Source: Saezia sanguinis (lineage in GTDB: Bacteria > Pseudomonadota > Gammaproteobacteria > Burkholderiales > Burkholderiaceae_C). Taken from it: a DNA stretch of 64,000 nt. The notes beneath the pieces are model-generated. The model saw nothing but the letters and a program-made list of their open reading frames with translations. It searched no databases and had not been told where the DNA came from. Every line of letters begins with the position of its first letter. The first letter of the stretch is position 1. Below, piece after piece: positions 7,971 through 17,411 of this stretch. Location of the stretch: the NCBI RefSeq assembly GCF_003991585.1, contig NZ_PQSP01000011.1, positions 1-64,000 of the forward strand. The letters run 5' to 3'. The position numbers were made by a program, and so were the translations under genes.

Positions 7971-9713
7971 TTAATTTGCACCGATTCCGATGGGTTCGCC
8001 CTGTCCATCAACAATCATGACACCATCCCCGGTACACCAGGTCTGTGCGGCCTGCAAAACCCGGGGTTGAGAAAAGTCGGACTCGACACCGTTAGGCGCA
8101 ATACTTTGCAAACGCACATACAAGGCCTTACAACTGTAAGTAATGCCCAAAGGTATTTGCGTAGCCTGCGTTTCTTCAGAGAAAAGCAGATTGGAAAAAT
8201 CTATCTGATCCGAGACCTGCACCCGATATGTTGCGTCTGGTGCGACATTGTCCCAGTACAGCACAATACCCTTGCCATCACCAGATCGCGCTTCTCCAGA
8301 CAGGGGCACATCCAGCGCCTTGGATACTTCAAACATGCTGACCAGGCTGAAACGCCCGCGGGCCTCTTCTACCTCAGAGGACGAATTGTCAAGCGATGCG
8401 GTACGCCAATAGTAAACACCTGTTTCAGACGGGGTAAAGCTGAACCGGCAATTTCCTCTGCTGATTTGCTCATCCACAATCTGAGTAAATTGCCTGTCGC
8501 GCGCCACCTGTAAAAAGTACCCATGCACCTGCGGCACATTGGTACACACCAGTTCCTGAGTGGATAAACGGATAACCTGATCGTTACCCGGCGACTGCAC
8601 CAGCGGCGGAACCGGATGCAGTTTGATTTCGATATCATGCTGCGCAACCGCACCGGGAATAGCATCGGCGTCCAGCGAGCGCACATAGACGCGATAACGT
8701 GCATCGGTCAACGGCCCGATGGGTACAAGCTCGCCACGTGATTCAAATACCACATGGTTGGGTTCATTTTCAGGCGTTACCTGCACAATGTAGCCCGCAG
8801 CAGCGGCACTGGCAACCAGCACCGGCGGTTGCCAGGATTCCTCATGCACATAACGGGGCCATGCGCTTAAATCCGGTGCAGGCATCAGCGCACGGACATC
8901 CGGCGCCGTAACACCAGAGCGGACAACGGCACCTTCTCCGGCCTGAATCATGATTTCGTATGACGGCGTACGGCTGCCAGCATTGCCATCTGAGGCAGAA
9001 ACAGCAACTTTCCCTTCAATCACATCGTTCACCTGATGTTTTCCATCAGATGACACAGCAACCCCGAAACGGGTACCGCGCACACCTGTTACCGCAACTG
9101 GCGTGCTGACGCGAAAACGTGTATTTTCCGGCTGCGGCGTAACGGAAGACTCCACATAACCCTTTTCCAAAACAAAATCAACCAGCACCTTGTCCACATC
9201 CGGAACATACCGGAACTGCCCGATTTTTAAGCGAGAGTTTGCCGACAGCAATAGGCGGGAGCCATCCGGCAATACCATGCTGACAAAGCCATCGGCACCG
9301 GTTTCAATGATCTGTCCCTCTGACAGCATCATGTTGCGCACCAGCGGCTGTGCGGCAAGCTTCCCCTGCGAAACAGTGGCCTGTCCCCTGTGGTACGCCA
9401 CCTGAATTTCTTTCCCTTCATGACGCAATCGGTCTATCGGCACCCGGATAACCTGGCCCGGCTGCAGATGCCGCGGTTCTGTAATCTGCGCATCACGTGC
9501 CAGATCTATCCAGCCCGCCGTATCTTCCATATATTGCAATGAGATATCGTACAGGGTATCGCCAGGCTTAACCACATATGTCCATACCTCATCTTCTGCC
9601 GTTTGCGCCCAGGCAAAGCCCATGCAGGAAACACAAACAGCAGCAACAATCATGCGCTGCAAAAGAGTCTTTGGCAAAAAACCGCTCATGACATCTTTTC
9701 TGCTATTTACCAT
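7971..9713 (-). CDS. Exported LysM and FecR domain protein
   Basis: A 580-residue exported protein. The signal peptide (LLQRMIVAAVCVSCMGFAWAQ) is followed by a LysM domain (about residues 45-93: YVVKPGDTLYDISLQYM) that should bind peptidoglycan. A FecR domain follows at about 130-230 (LPDGSRLLLSANSRLKIG, TPVAVTGVRGTRFGV). The C-terminal half has repeated beta-sandwich, Fn3-like segments (YRVYVRSLD, YYWRTASLD, YRVQVSDQ). Family members in Burkholderiales are usually periplasmic and of unknown function; there is no FecI-type sigma factor or FecA receptor here, so classical iron signalling is unlikely. It sits alone between trpE and trpG. The start is uncertain: GTG 9719, ATG 9716 and ATG 9713 are adjacent, and AAAGG fits 9713 best. 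Confidence 0.82.
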   Translation of the reverse strand: MVNSRKDVMSGFLPKTLLQRMIVAAVCVSCMGFAWAQTAEDEVWTYVVKPGDTLYDISLQYMEDTAGWIDLARDAQITEPRHLQPGQVIRVPIDRLRHEGKEIQVAYHRGQATVSQGKLAAQPLVRNMMLSEGQIIETGADGFVSMVLPDGSRLLLSANSRLKIGQFRYVPDVDKVLVDFVLEKGYVESSVTPQPENTRFRVSTPVAVTGVRGTRFGVAVSSDGKHQVNDVIEGKVAVSASDGNAGSRTPSYEIMIQAGEGAVVRSGVTAPDVRALMPAPDLSAWPRYVHEESWQPPVLVASAAAAGYIVQVTPENEPNHVVFESRGELVPIGPLTDARYRVYVRSLDADAIPGAVAQHDIEIKLHPVPPLVQSPGNDQVIRLSTQELVCTNVPQVHGYFLQVARDRQFTQIVDEQISRGNCRFSFTPSETGVYYWRTASLDNSSSEVEEARGRFSLVSMFEVSKALDVPLSGEARSGDGKGIVLYWDNVAPDATYRVQVSDQIDFSNLLFSEETQATQIPLGITYSCKALYVRLQSIAPNGVESDFSQPRVLQAAQTWCTGDGVMIVDGQGEPIGIGAN

Positions 9714-10162
9714 CATCACCCTTTATCTTAAACATGCATTTTGCTCATATCTTACACATTTACAACTCTTACATTGTTAGCCGATATTTCAAAATGAACA
9801 GCCTTGTCTAGATATCCGGCAAAGCTTGAATACCTTTATGTTATTCGTGTTCTCTATTTTATCAGTTGGCGCTTTGCCTTTCACTACCAACTACCCACAA
9901 AATGAATTTTACTTCACAGTAACTTAATGTTATTAATTGGTCTTATTTGATTTATTAATGCAAAATAGTAAACAAAATCCACTTTCATTATAACGCCGTA
10001 TGATATCGCACGGTAAAAAGGATTTTGCGCAAAAAATCTCTGCACACAGAAAAAGCAACTTCGCAACATCAACGGCTGCACAATTATCAATATGTATAAC
10101 AGAAATTTAGTTTTTTATAAACATTTCTGCTATTTTAACCCGTCGAAGATATCCTTGCTATT
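9714..10162. other. AT-rich spacer between trpE and the LysM-FecR gene
   Basis: A 449-nt gap conspicuously richer in A and T than its surroundings, with no credible ORF. It should contain the promoter of the LysM-FecR gene and the 3' end of the trpE transcript. The only clear structure is the hairpin at 10096-10133. Confidence 0.5.
10096..10133 (-). terminator. Possible trpE terminator hairpin
   Basis: Downstream of the trpE stop, an 11-bp stem (ATAGCAGAAAT with ATTTCTGTTAT, one G-U pair) encloses a 16-nt loop. A U-tract is lacking, so the call is tentative. Confidence 0.35.
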
Positions 10163-11665
10163 TCACTGCAACCCTTTTTCAACCAATTCAGCCGCTCTTA
10201 ATAAAGCTTTTGCTTTATTTTCTGTTTCCAGCCACTCTGATTCCGGCACCGAGTCAGCAACAATTCCCGCAGCAGCCTGCACATACAAGGTATTATTTTT
10301 AATAATACCTGTACGAATAGCAATCGCTAAATCCATATCTCCCGTGTAACTCAGGTAGCCGCAGGCACCACCATACAGCCCCCGTTTTGTCGGTTCAAAA
10401 CGGTCAATCAGTTCCATGGCATGAACTTTCGGGGCACCGCTGAGCGTTCCAGCCGGGAAAGTCGCTTTCAGCACATCCAGATTGTCCATGCCATCCAGCA
10501 AAATGCCCTCTACATTGCTGACCAGGTGCATTACATGGGAATAGCGTTCCACCACGAAAGACTCTGTGACTTTGACGGATCCGGTTTTTGCAATGCGGCC
10601 AATATCATTGCGGGCCAGATCAATCAGCATCACATGCTCTGCCCGCTCTTTGGGATCTGCAACCAGTTCCTGCTCGAGCTGAAAATCCTGCTGCGGTGTT
10701 GCCCCGCGGGGACGGGTCCCGGCCAATGGGCGAATGGTGACTTTGCGCTCATGGTGGTCAGGCGTCCATTCCTGCCTGACCAGAATTTCAGGCGAGGAAC
10801 CGACAACATGATGGTCGTCAAAGTGGTAATAATAAAGATAAGGGGACGGATTCAGCGACCTTAAGGCACGGTATAAAGACAAGGGAGACGCGTCATACGG
10901 TTTAGCCAAACGTTGACCGATCTGAACCTGCATCATATCGCCCTGGGCAATCAACTCCTTGGCCTGTAATACGGCACTAAGATAGTCAGCTTTAGCAAAC
11001 TCCCGCTGAACAGGTGCTGACGCAATGACCGGTGTTTGGGGAATATGTACCGGCTGGCGCAACCGTTCGCGCAATTCTTTCATGCGGTCTTTTGCGCGCG
11101 ACAAAGCATCCGGATGTTCAGGATTGGCAAAAATGATGAAATAAAGCTTCCCGGAAAGGTTATCAATAACCGCCAGTTCTTCACATTGCAAAAGGAGGAT
11201 ATCCGGACAGCCCAATGTATCAGGCGGGCAGGTATCTGCAAGCTTAGGTTCGATATAGCGCACCGTATCGTAGCCAAAATAGCCTGCCAAACCTCCGCAA
11301 AACCGTGGCATACCGGCAACCATGGCCACCTTAAACCGCTGCTGATATGCAGCAATGAACTCTAGCGGGTTGCCCTGGTGCGTTTCCTTCACCTGTCCAT
11401 CCACCAGAACTTCTACCCGCGCCTTGTCGCCAAACCCACAGGCTTTGATCATCGTATGCGCAGGCAACCCAATGAATGAATAGCGGCCAAAACGCTCGCC
11501 ACCAACAACCGACTCCAGCAAAAATGAATTTTTGCCGCCATTTTCCACAGCGGCAAGCTTCAGGTACAAAGACAGCGGGGTATCCAGATCTGCAAAAGCC
11601 TCTTCAACTAAGGCAATGCGGTTATATCCCTGGGCAACCAGACTCTTGAATTCCAACTCGGTCAT
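10163..11665 (-). CDS. trpE: Anthranilate synthase component I
   Basis: A 500-residue chorismate-using enzyme making anthranilate with ammonia from TrpG. The N-terminal LLES segment (49-52) belongs to the tryptophan feedback site. The chorismate-binding core shows GTRPRG, DPKERAEHVMLIDLARND, HLVSNVEG and PAGTLSGAPKVRAMEL-like residues, ending in GGACGYLSYTGDMDLAIAIR. The ribosome-binding site is weak. Unlike in most relatives, trpG does not follow directly: a LysM-FecR gene and two long spacers separate them. The upstream 256 nt contain no Trp-codon leader peptide. Confidence 0.97.
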   Translation of the reverse strand: MTELEFKSLVAQGYNRIALVEEAFADLDTPLSLYLKLAAVENGGKNSFLLESVVGGERFGRYSFIGLPAHTMIKACGFGDKARVEVLVDGQVKETHQGNPLEFIAAYQQRFKVAMVAGMPRFCGGLAGYFGYDTVRYIEPKLADTCPPDTLGCPDILLLQCEELAVIDNLSGKLYFIIFANPEHPDALSRAKDRMKELRERLRQPVHIPQTPVIASAPVQREFAKADYLSAVLQAKELIAQGDMMQVQIGQRLAKPYDASPLSLYRALRSLNPSPYLYYYHFDDHHVVGSSPEILVRQEWTPDHHERKVTIRPLAGTRPRGATPQQDFQLEQELVADPKERAEHVMLIDLARNDIGRIAKTGSVKVTESFVVERYSHVMHLVSNVEGILLDGMDNLDVLKATFPAGTLSGAPKVHAMELIDRFEPTKRGLYGGACGYLSYTGDMDLAIAIRTGIIKNNTLYVQAAAGIVADSVPESEWLETENKAKALLRAAELVEKGLQ

Positions 11666-11921
11666 GTTCGTGCGGCATCCGTTTGATTTAATCAGCCATC
11701 ATTCTAATAGGATGAACTGAATCATTCCATCGATCATGTCTGCATCCTTGTTTCTGCCGCATAATATAAGCCATCATGCACCGTAGTCCCTTATTTATTC
11801 AGATCATAGATAAGATGGTACTTAAAGCATGATGCCTTTTATTGAGTACGTGCCTTTTTATGCCAGCTTCGATAAGATAGTGCGTTTTTTTGCATGTGCA
11901 CGCCGATACCTTTGAGTTTAA

Positions 11922-13964
11922 ATGTCGAATACGCTTAATCTGGCCCAGTCTGAAGCTGTTGAATACCTGAGTGGTCCCTGCCTGGTTCTGGCAGGAGCAG
12001 GCTCCGGCAAAACACGAGTCATTACTTACAAAATAGCCCGCCTGATCCGTGCCGGCCTGGAGCCAGCCCAGATTGCCGCCATCACATTCACCAATAAAGC
12101 CGCAGCCGAAATGCGTGAACGTGCACGCCAACTGGTCGGATCTGCCGCCAAGGAGCTGGTTATCTGCACCTTTCACGCCCTGGGTGTGCGCATGCTGCGC
12201 AAAGACGGTGCGTTATTGGGTCTGAAGCCGCAGTTTTCCATCATGGATGCCGATGATGTCTTAAGCATTCTGCGGGACGTCGGCAGTACAACCGATGTGA
12301 AACAGGCCCGCAGTTGGCAGTGGCAGATCAGCCTGTGGAAGAATAACGGCCTGAGCGCAGCAGATGCGGCAGCCCAGGCAGAAAGTGAATATGAACGCAA
12401 TACAGCACTGATCATGCTGCGTTACCAGGAGCGCCTTTCAGCCTATCAGGCGGTCGATTTTGATGACCTGATAGGCCTGCCATTGCGTTTACTGCAAGAG
12501 CATGCCAGTGCCCGGGAAGAATGGCAAAGCCGATTACGCCACATTCTGGTTGACGAATACCAGGACACCAATGCAACACAATATGCACTGCTGAAACTGC
12601 TGGTGGGTACACGTGCGCGCTTTACCGCCGTTGGCGACGATGACCAGTCTATCTATGGCTGGCGGGGCGCAACCCTGGATAACCTGAAACAGCTGCCACA
12701 GGATTTTGAAGGCTTGAAAGTGATCAAGCTGGAACAGAATTACCGCTCGACATCTGCCATTTTGCGCGCAGCCAATGCTGTCATTCAAACCAACCCGAAA
12801 CTGTTTGAAAAACAGCTCTGGAGCGAGCTCGGGGAGGGCGAGGCCATCCGCGTTGTTGAGTGCGATCATGACGAGCATGAAGCCGAACGTACTATCTCAC
12901 GCATCAAGGCCCTGCAGGCACAGTATGGCTGCCAATGGAAAGACTTTGCCATTCTGTACCGCGCCAACCACCAGGCACGCGTATTTGAACAGGTACTGCG
13001 CCGGCACCAAATGCCGTATAAGGTTTCAGGGGGTCAAAGTTTTTTTGACCGGGCTGAAATTCGCGATCTATGTGCCTGGTTGCGTTTGATTGTCAACAAC
13101 CATGATGACCCGGCATTTCTGCGAGCGGTCACAACGCCTAAGCGGGGAATCGGCCACCAGACCCTGAGTGCGCTGGGTGCATTTGCCGGCAAACATAAAA
13201 TCAGTTTGTTTGAAGCGCTGTTTTCCCCGTCGCTGCCATCGGTGCTCAGTGCAAAAGCCATTGCCGGTTTGCATGAGTTTGGCCGCTATATCAATCAACT
13301 GGAGTACCGCGCACGCCATACTGCAGGGTATGCCAACTGCCGCACTTTTTTGCAGGAGTGGCTCCAGGATATCCATTATGAACAGCATCTTTATCATGGA
13401 CAGGAGCAGGAAAAAGTTGCACAGGCCCGCTGGCAGAATGTACTGGATTTTTGCGACTGGCTTGCCTCCCGTTCCAGCGGAGCATCGGAAAATGATACGC
13501 CTCATGAACCGCAGTCGCTGATGGAAATTGCCCAAACCATTTCACTGATCATCAGCTTGAAAGAAGGGCAGGGGGATGAAAACCTGATCACGCTTTCGAC
13601 GCTGCACGCATCCAAAGGGCTGGAATGGCCACATGTGCTTTTAGTCGGTGTCAACGAAGGTACATTACCCATGCTGAACCCGGATGATGGGGATACCATG
13701 ACGCCTGACCGCCTGCAGGAAGAACGCCGCCTGATGTATGTGGGCATTACACGCGCCCGGCAGACGCTGACCGTCAGCCATGTGCGCCGCAAACGACAAG
13801 GACATGGTTCAGCCTCGCGCCTGGTGGCAACCAAACCCAGCCGCTTTATTGCAGAAATGCAATTGAAAGACAGTACCGAGCTTGAAGATCCGCTTGCTAA
13901 AATCCGTGCTTTGCGCGCAGAGTTTGCTGCGCGTGCGGCCAATAACACTGATCCCGCGCCATGA
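11922..13964 (+). CDS. rep: ATP-dependent DNA helicase Rep
   Basis: A 680-residue superfamily 1A helicase, the length of Rep rather than UvrD (about 720). Motif I is AGAGSGKT (24-31), then motif Ia ITFTNKAAAEM, motif II DEYQDTN, motif III GDDDQSIYGWRGA, motif IV LEQNYRS, and motifs V/VI STLHASKGLEW and LMYVGITRARQ. Rep unwinds DNA 3'-5' and clears roadblocks ahead of replication forks. Its stop codon overlaps the next start (ATGA), so it heads a three-gene unit with an unknown exported protein and pldA. It is divergent from trpE. Confidence 0.93.
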   Translation: MSNTLNLAQSEAVEYLSGPCLVLAGAGSGKTRVITYKIARLIRAGLEPAQIAAITFTNKAAAEMRERARQLVGSAAKELVICTFHALGVRMLRKDGALLGLKPQFSIMDADDVLSILRDVGSTTDVKQARSWQWQISLWKNNGLSAADAAAQAESEYERNTALIMLRYQERLSAYQAVDFDDLIGLPLRLLQEHASAREEWQSRLRHILVDEYQDTNATQYALLKLLVGTRARFTAVGDDDQSIYGWRGATLDNLKQLPQDFEGLKVIKLEQNYRSTSAILRAANAVIQTNPKLFEKQLWSELGEGEAIRVVECDHDEHEAERTISRIKALQAQYGCQWKDFAILYRANHQARVFEQVLRRHQMPYKVSGGQSFFDRAEIRDLCAWLRLIVNNHDDPAFLRAVTTPKRGIGHQTLSALGAFAGKHKISLFEALFSPSLPSVLSAKAIAGLHEFGRYINQLEYRARHTAGYANCRTFLQEWLQDIHYEQHLYHGQEQEKVAQARWQNVLDFCDWLASRSSGASENDTPHEPQSLMEIAQTISLIISLKEGQGDENLITLSTLHASKGLEWPHVLLVGVNEGTLPMLNPDDGDTMTPDRLQEERRLMYVGITRARQTLTVSHVRRKRQGHGSASRLVATKPSRFIAEMQLKDSTELEDPLAKIRALRAEFAARAANNTDPAP

Positions 13965-14455
13965 AACAGTATTCCCTTGCACCCCTTTTCTCCCAACCCG
14001 GTTGGTCCAGACGGTTTTGCAGCCTGCTGCTTGCTTTGTGCACAGGAATTGCCGTACAAATTATTATACAAACGGCACAGGCAGAAGACACATGCCCGGC
14101 GCTTGATGAGCACAACATCATCCCCTATATCGGTACCTGGCAGGGCAGAATAGGGGAGGCTTTTGTACAGGTGCAGATTGAACAGCATGCAGAAGACGCG
14201 CAACGCGTTCAGGGGCATTACATCTATTTGGATCAGCCTGAACACCTTATACGCATTGCTGGAGAGCCTTTCAGCGGGGTGTTGGAAATAGAGGAGTCAG
14301 CAAACGGCACCGATATTTCAGGCCTGTGGGATCTGAAATTCCCTACACGTGCAACTGATTTGAATCACTGCTTCACCCAACTTCAGGGCATGTGGCAAGA
14401 TGCTCAATTCAGCAATCAAAAAACTCTTACACTCACCCGTCACATGTCATGGTAA
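13961..14455 (+). CDS. Exported protein of unknown function
   Basis: A 164-residue protein I do not recognise. A basic N-terminus and hydrophobic stretch (FCSLLLALCTGIAVQIIIQ) end in AQAE, a plausible signal peptidase I site near residue 46. The mature 118 residues are acidic and beta-rich, with only two cysteines (Cys49 in TCPAL, Cys131 in NHCFT) that could form a disulfide. The segment YIGTWQGRIGEAFVQVQIEQ recalls lipocalin-like or copper-resistance folds, but this is weak. The start overlaps the rep stop by 4 nt and its end overlaps the pldA start, so it is translationally coupled to both. Confidence 0.7.
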   Translation: MKQYSLAPLFSQPGWSRRFCSLLLALCTGIAVQIIIQTAQAEDTCPALDEHNIIPYIGTWQGRIGEAFVQVQIEQHAEDAQRVQGHYIYLDQPEHLIRIAGEPFSGVLEIEESANGTDISGLWDLKFPTRATDLNHCFTQLQGMWQDAQFSNQKTLTLTRHMSW

Positions 14456-15651
14456 CGCGCCACTTTATACTTCAATGGGCTTTCAATAAAAATACACGCT
14501 TTTTTTTACTTTTAGCGACATTTTTCTTTTCAGTTCAGACATGGGCTGCAACAGCAAACGACAATGCCACAGCAGATAGCTATATTCGCTCGCAATTGCA
14601 GCAATGCGCGAGCTTGCCCGACCGTGAGCGCCTGACCTGCTATGATCGCCTGGCAACATCTTCAGGCACAGAAACCGCAGAAGCCCTCTCAGCACCTGAT
14701 GCGATTGTGAACCCAAGCAATCAATGGGATCTCGCGCTTCCAGCGTCCATACAGCCTGCCGCTGAAACAACCGTCGCATTAAATACGCCAGAGAAAAGCG
14801 CAGAAGAAGATACCCTGATCAAGCCTTCTTTAATGGAGCGTAAATGGGAACTGCGTGAAGATACGCAACGCTCACTGTTTTCGCTACAGCCCTACGGCAC
14901 ATCTTATATGTTGCTGGGGCAGTATGGGGACCGCGTTAACCGGCAGCCCAGCAGCCCGTCACCCGGGCACCAGTCCACAACAGCAACGGACTACCGCCAC
15001 CTGGAAGCCAAATTCCAGCTCTCTGTACGAAGCAAAATCGGGCGCAACCTGATTACTGCAAATGATTCTTTGTGGTTTGGCTACACCCAGGTTTCACAAT
15101 GGCAGATATGGAGTCCGGGCATATCGCGCCCGTTTCGGGCCACCAGCTACAAACCGGAGGTTTTGTACGTCATTCCCATTCAGTACAAGCTGCCAGGAAC
15201 CTGGTCCTTGCGCATGGCCGGCTTAGGCCTTATTCATGAATCCAATGGCCAGAGTGACCCACTTTCACGCAGTTGGAACCGCGTTTATCTGGGAGTCGGG
15301 CTCGACAGTGAAACCATGTCTGTTTATAGTCGCTTCTGGGCCCGTGTTCCAGAAAGCAGCAGCAAAGACGACAACCCCGATATCACCCACTATATGGGGC
15401 GCGCAGATGTCCGTTTTGAGTGGAGCCCGGTTCATGACCATACATTAGGCTTCACCTTGGTGAGCAACCTGCGCCATGACAACAAAGGTTCTATCCAACT
15501 GGATTACTTTTTCCCGTTGTCCAGCCTATGGGGGTTGGGAGATAACCTGCGTGGATACATTCAGGTTTTCCACGGCTATGGTGAAACCATCACAGATTAC
15601 AACTTCCGCCGCACCGCTATTGGTTTCGGCTTAGCATTGAAGGAATGGTAA
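14449..15651 (+). CDS. pldA: Outer-membrane phospholipase A
   Basis: A 400-residue OMPLA-type beta-barrel that hydrolyses phospholipids mislocalised to the outer leaflet. The catalytic block LIHESNGQSDPLSRSWNR gives the triad His263, Ser265 and Asn277. A signal peptide (LLLATFFFSVQTWA) is followed by a QQCASLPDRERLTCYDRLA segment, common in this family in betaproteobacteria, and a linker before the barrel. The start at 14449 overlaps the previous stop and leaves a clean signal peptide; an ATG at 14392 would add 19 residues before it. Membrane asymmetry maintenance is the known family role. Confidence 0.9.
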   Translation: MVTRHFILQWAFNKNTRFFLLLATFFFSVQTWAATANDNATADSYIRSQLQQCASLPDRERLTCYDRLATSSGTETAEALSAPDAIVNPSNQWDLALPASIQPAAETTVALNTPEKSAEEDTLIKPSLMERKWELREDTQRSLFSLQPYGTSYMLLGQYGDRVNRQPSSPSPGHQSTTATDYRHLEAKFQLSVRSKIGRNLITANDSLWFGYTQVSQWQIWSPGISRPFRATSYKPEVLYVIPIQYKLPGTWSLRMAGLGLIHESNGQSDPLSRSWNRVYLGVGLDSETMSVYSRFWARVPESSSKDDNPDITHYMGRADVRFEWSPVHDHTLGFTLVSNLRHDNKGSIQLDYFFPLSSLWGLGDNLRGYIQVFHGYGETITDYNFRRTAIGFGLALKEW

Positions 15652-15676
15652 GGCAATCCGTTGTTATGATGCCGTG

Positions 15677-15699
15677 TGTTCTTTGCTGAGCAAAGAACA
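15677..15699. terminator. Hairpin between convergent pldA and gph
   Basis: A perfect 10-bp stem TGTTCTTTGC/GCAAAGAACA with loop TGA sits between two convergent genes. Its location suggests bidirectional termination, though a U-tract is missing. Confidence 0.5.
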
Positions 15700-15703
15700 T
15701 GGC

Positions 15704-16408
15704 TCATACTTTGGTAATCAGCTCTGGCAGATCGGTAAGGCGGTCAATGTAGAGATCGGCACCAACTTCTTCAACCGGGTGCCCGTGGTTATAGCCATAA
15801 CGGACCAGCGCAATAGGGCATTTTGCACTGCGTGCCGCACTGGCATCATTGATGGAATCCCCGACCATCAGCGTCTGGGCAGGCAAGCTGCCCAATGCCT
15901 CACAGGTTCTCTGTAACGGCAAAGGATCCGGTTTCTGGCGGATGAATGCATCTCCGCCGAATACGCAATTGAAAAAATCTGCCAGCCCCTTTTCCACCAT
16001 CAGTGGCCCTGCCAGCGCAGAGGGCTTATTGGTCAGGCAGGCCAGGGCGTATCCTTGCTCATGCAGTATTTTCAACCCTTCGATCACCCCTGGGTAAAGC
16101 GTTGAAAAACGTCCGCTGATATGGCGGTAATGCTGCACATAACGCAACGTCGCCCGGCTGAGCAGTTCATCATCAACAGGCGCACGAATGACCTGTTCCA
16201 GTGTTTTACGAATCAGATTCGTGGTTCCCTTGCCAACCGTGACTGACACAAAACCTTCATCCACATGCGGCAGTTGCAAATCATCCAGCATCGCATTCAA
16301 TGCCACCACAAAATCACCCTGTGTATCCACCATGGTGCCATCCAGATCAATGACAATCGCCTGGATTTTCAGCGGTCGAGACAACAATAAGGTCTGATTT
16401 TGGGTCAT
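15704..16408 (-). CDS. gph: Phosphoglycolate phosphatase
   Basis: A 234-residue HAD-family hydrolase. Motif I is VIDLDGTMVDT (first Asp the nucleophile), motif II LTNKPSA, motif III KPDPLPL and motif IV MVGDSINDASAAR. It removes phosphate from 2-phosphoglycolate produced in DNA repair and metabolism. It follows rpe by 120 nt on the same strand; rpe-gph next to trpE is common in Burkholderiales, but here rep and pldA intervene before trpE. Assignment within the HAD family rests on length and neighbourhood. Confidence 0.88.
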   Translation of the reverse strand: MTQNQTLLLSRPLKIQAIVIDLDGTMVDTQGDFVVALNAMLDDLQLPHVDEGFVSVTVGKGTTNLIRKTLEQVIRAPVDDELLSRATLRYVQHYRHISGRFSTLYPGVIEGLKILHEQGYALACLTNKPSALAGPLMVEKGLADFFNCVFGGDAFIRQKPDPLPLQRTCEALGSLPAQTLMVGDSINDASAARSAKCPIALVRYGYNHGHPVEEVGADLYIDRLTDLPELITKV

Positions 16409-16528
16409 AACTCTGTAATTCTATACTTGCTGTGCCTGGTCAAAAGGACAAAAAGCTTTCTGTGACCTATCTAACCATTTTAATGGAGACAGGTTCGGCT
16501 GTGTCCGCCATTTTGCAGTAACCATGAC

Positions 16529-17221
16529 TCAGATCATCAATTGTGCACGCATGGCTGCAATCACCTGCGCATAATCTGGCTGGCCGAAAATCGCGCTTCC
16601 GGCCACAAATGCATCAGCCCCGGCATCTGCCACCTGGCGAATATTCTCCACTTTAATGCCGCCGTCCACCTCCAGGTCAATATGACGGCCACTGGCTTGT
16701 GCATATTGATCAATCAGTTTTCTGGCCTGTTCGATTTTCCGTAACATCGCATCAATGAATGCCTGCCCGCCAAAGCCGGGATTCACGCTCATGATCAGCA
16801 CCAGATCCACTTTATCCATGACCCATTGCAGTACATCCAAAGGCACCGCCGGGTTAAACACCAACCCGGCCTTACACCCGCTTTCCCGGATCAGTTGCAA
16901 TGACCGGTCCACATGCAGACTGGCTTCCGGATGAAAACTGATGATGTCGGCCCGCGCCCGCGCAAAAGCCTGTATCAGACTGTCTACGGGCGAAACCATT
17001 AAATGCACATCGATGGGCACGGGGTTGCCTTGAGATGTCTGTGCATAAGGCCGCAACGCCTCACAGACCATCGGGCCAAATGTCAGATTGGGGACATAGT
17101 GGTTGTCCATGACATCAAAATGAATCCAGTCCGCTCCGGCCTGAATGACATCGGTGACCTCCTGCCCCAGAATAGCAAAGTCTGCCGACAGCAGACTGGG
17201 TGCAATGCGAAATTTCTGCAT
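16529..17221 (-). CDS. rpe: Ribulose-phosphate 3-epimerase
   Basis: A 230-residue TIM-barrel enzyme interconverting ribulose 5-phosphate and xylulose 5-phosphate in the pentose phosphate pathway. Signature segments are [27 protein letters not shown] (metal-binding His and Asp), [12 protein letters not shown] and DGGI. The start at 17221 is chosen because homologues begin at [11 protein letters not shown] and AGGAAA lies upstream. The longer ORF from 17254 adds 11 unconserved residues. Confidence 0.95.
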   Translation of the reverse strand: MQKFRIAPSLLSADFAILGQEVTDVIQAGADWIHFDVMDNHYVPNLTFGPMVCEALRPYAQTSQGNPVPIDVHLMVSPVDSLIQAFARARADIISFHPEASLHVDRSLQLIRESGCKAGLVFNPAVPLDVLQWVMDKVDLVLIMSVNPGFGGQAFIDAMLRKIEQARKLIDQYAQASGRHIDLEVDGGIKVENIRQVADAGADAFVAGSAIFGQPDYAQVIAAMRAQLMI

Positions 17222-17411
17222 TAATATCTTTTCCTGCGGATACGCAAACGCCACATGATTGATGAAATTTGCAAAAAACGGTAATTTTTCTCACTTTAGC
17301 AGCATATTCGCTTGACTGCTATCCTCCCCCAAGATGGGACTTGGGTTTCAAAGGCTTTTCTATGCTGAATAAAAATACAGCCCATTCATCAGTAATGAAA
17401 TGTTTCTTTGC

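Noticed and set aside
11666..11921. Trp-codon leader peptide before trpE
   Set aside because: All short ORFs upstream of trpE were read; none has a run of Trp codons and no terminator precedes trpE, so attenuation is not supported.
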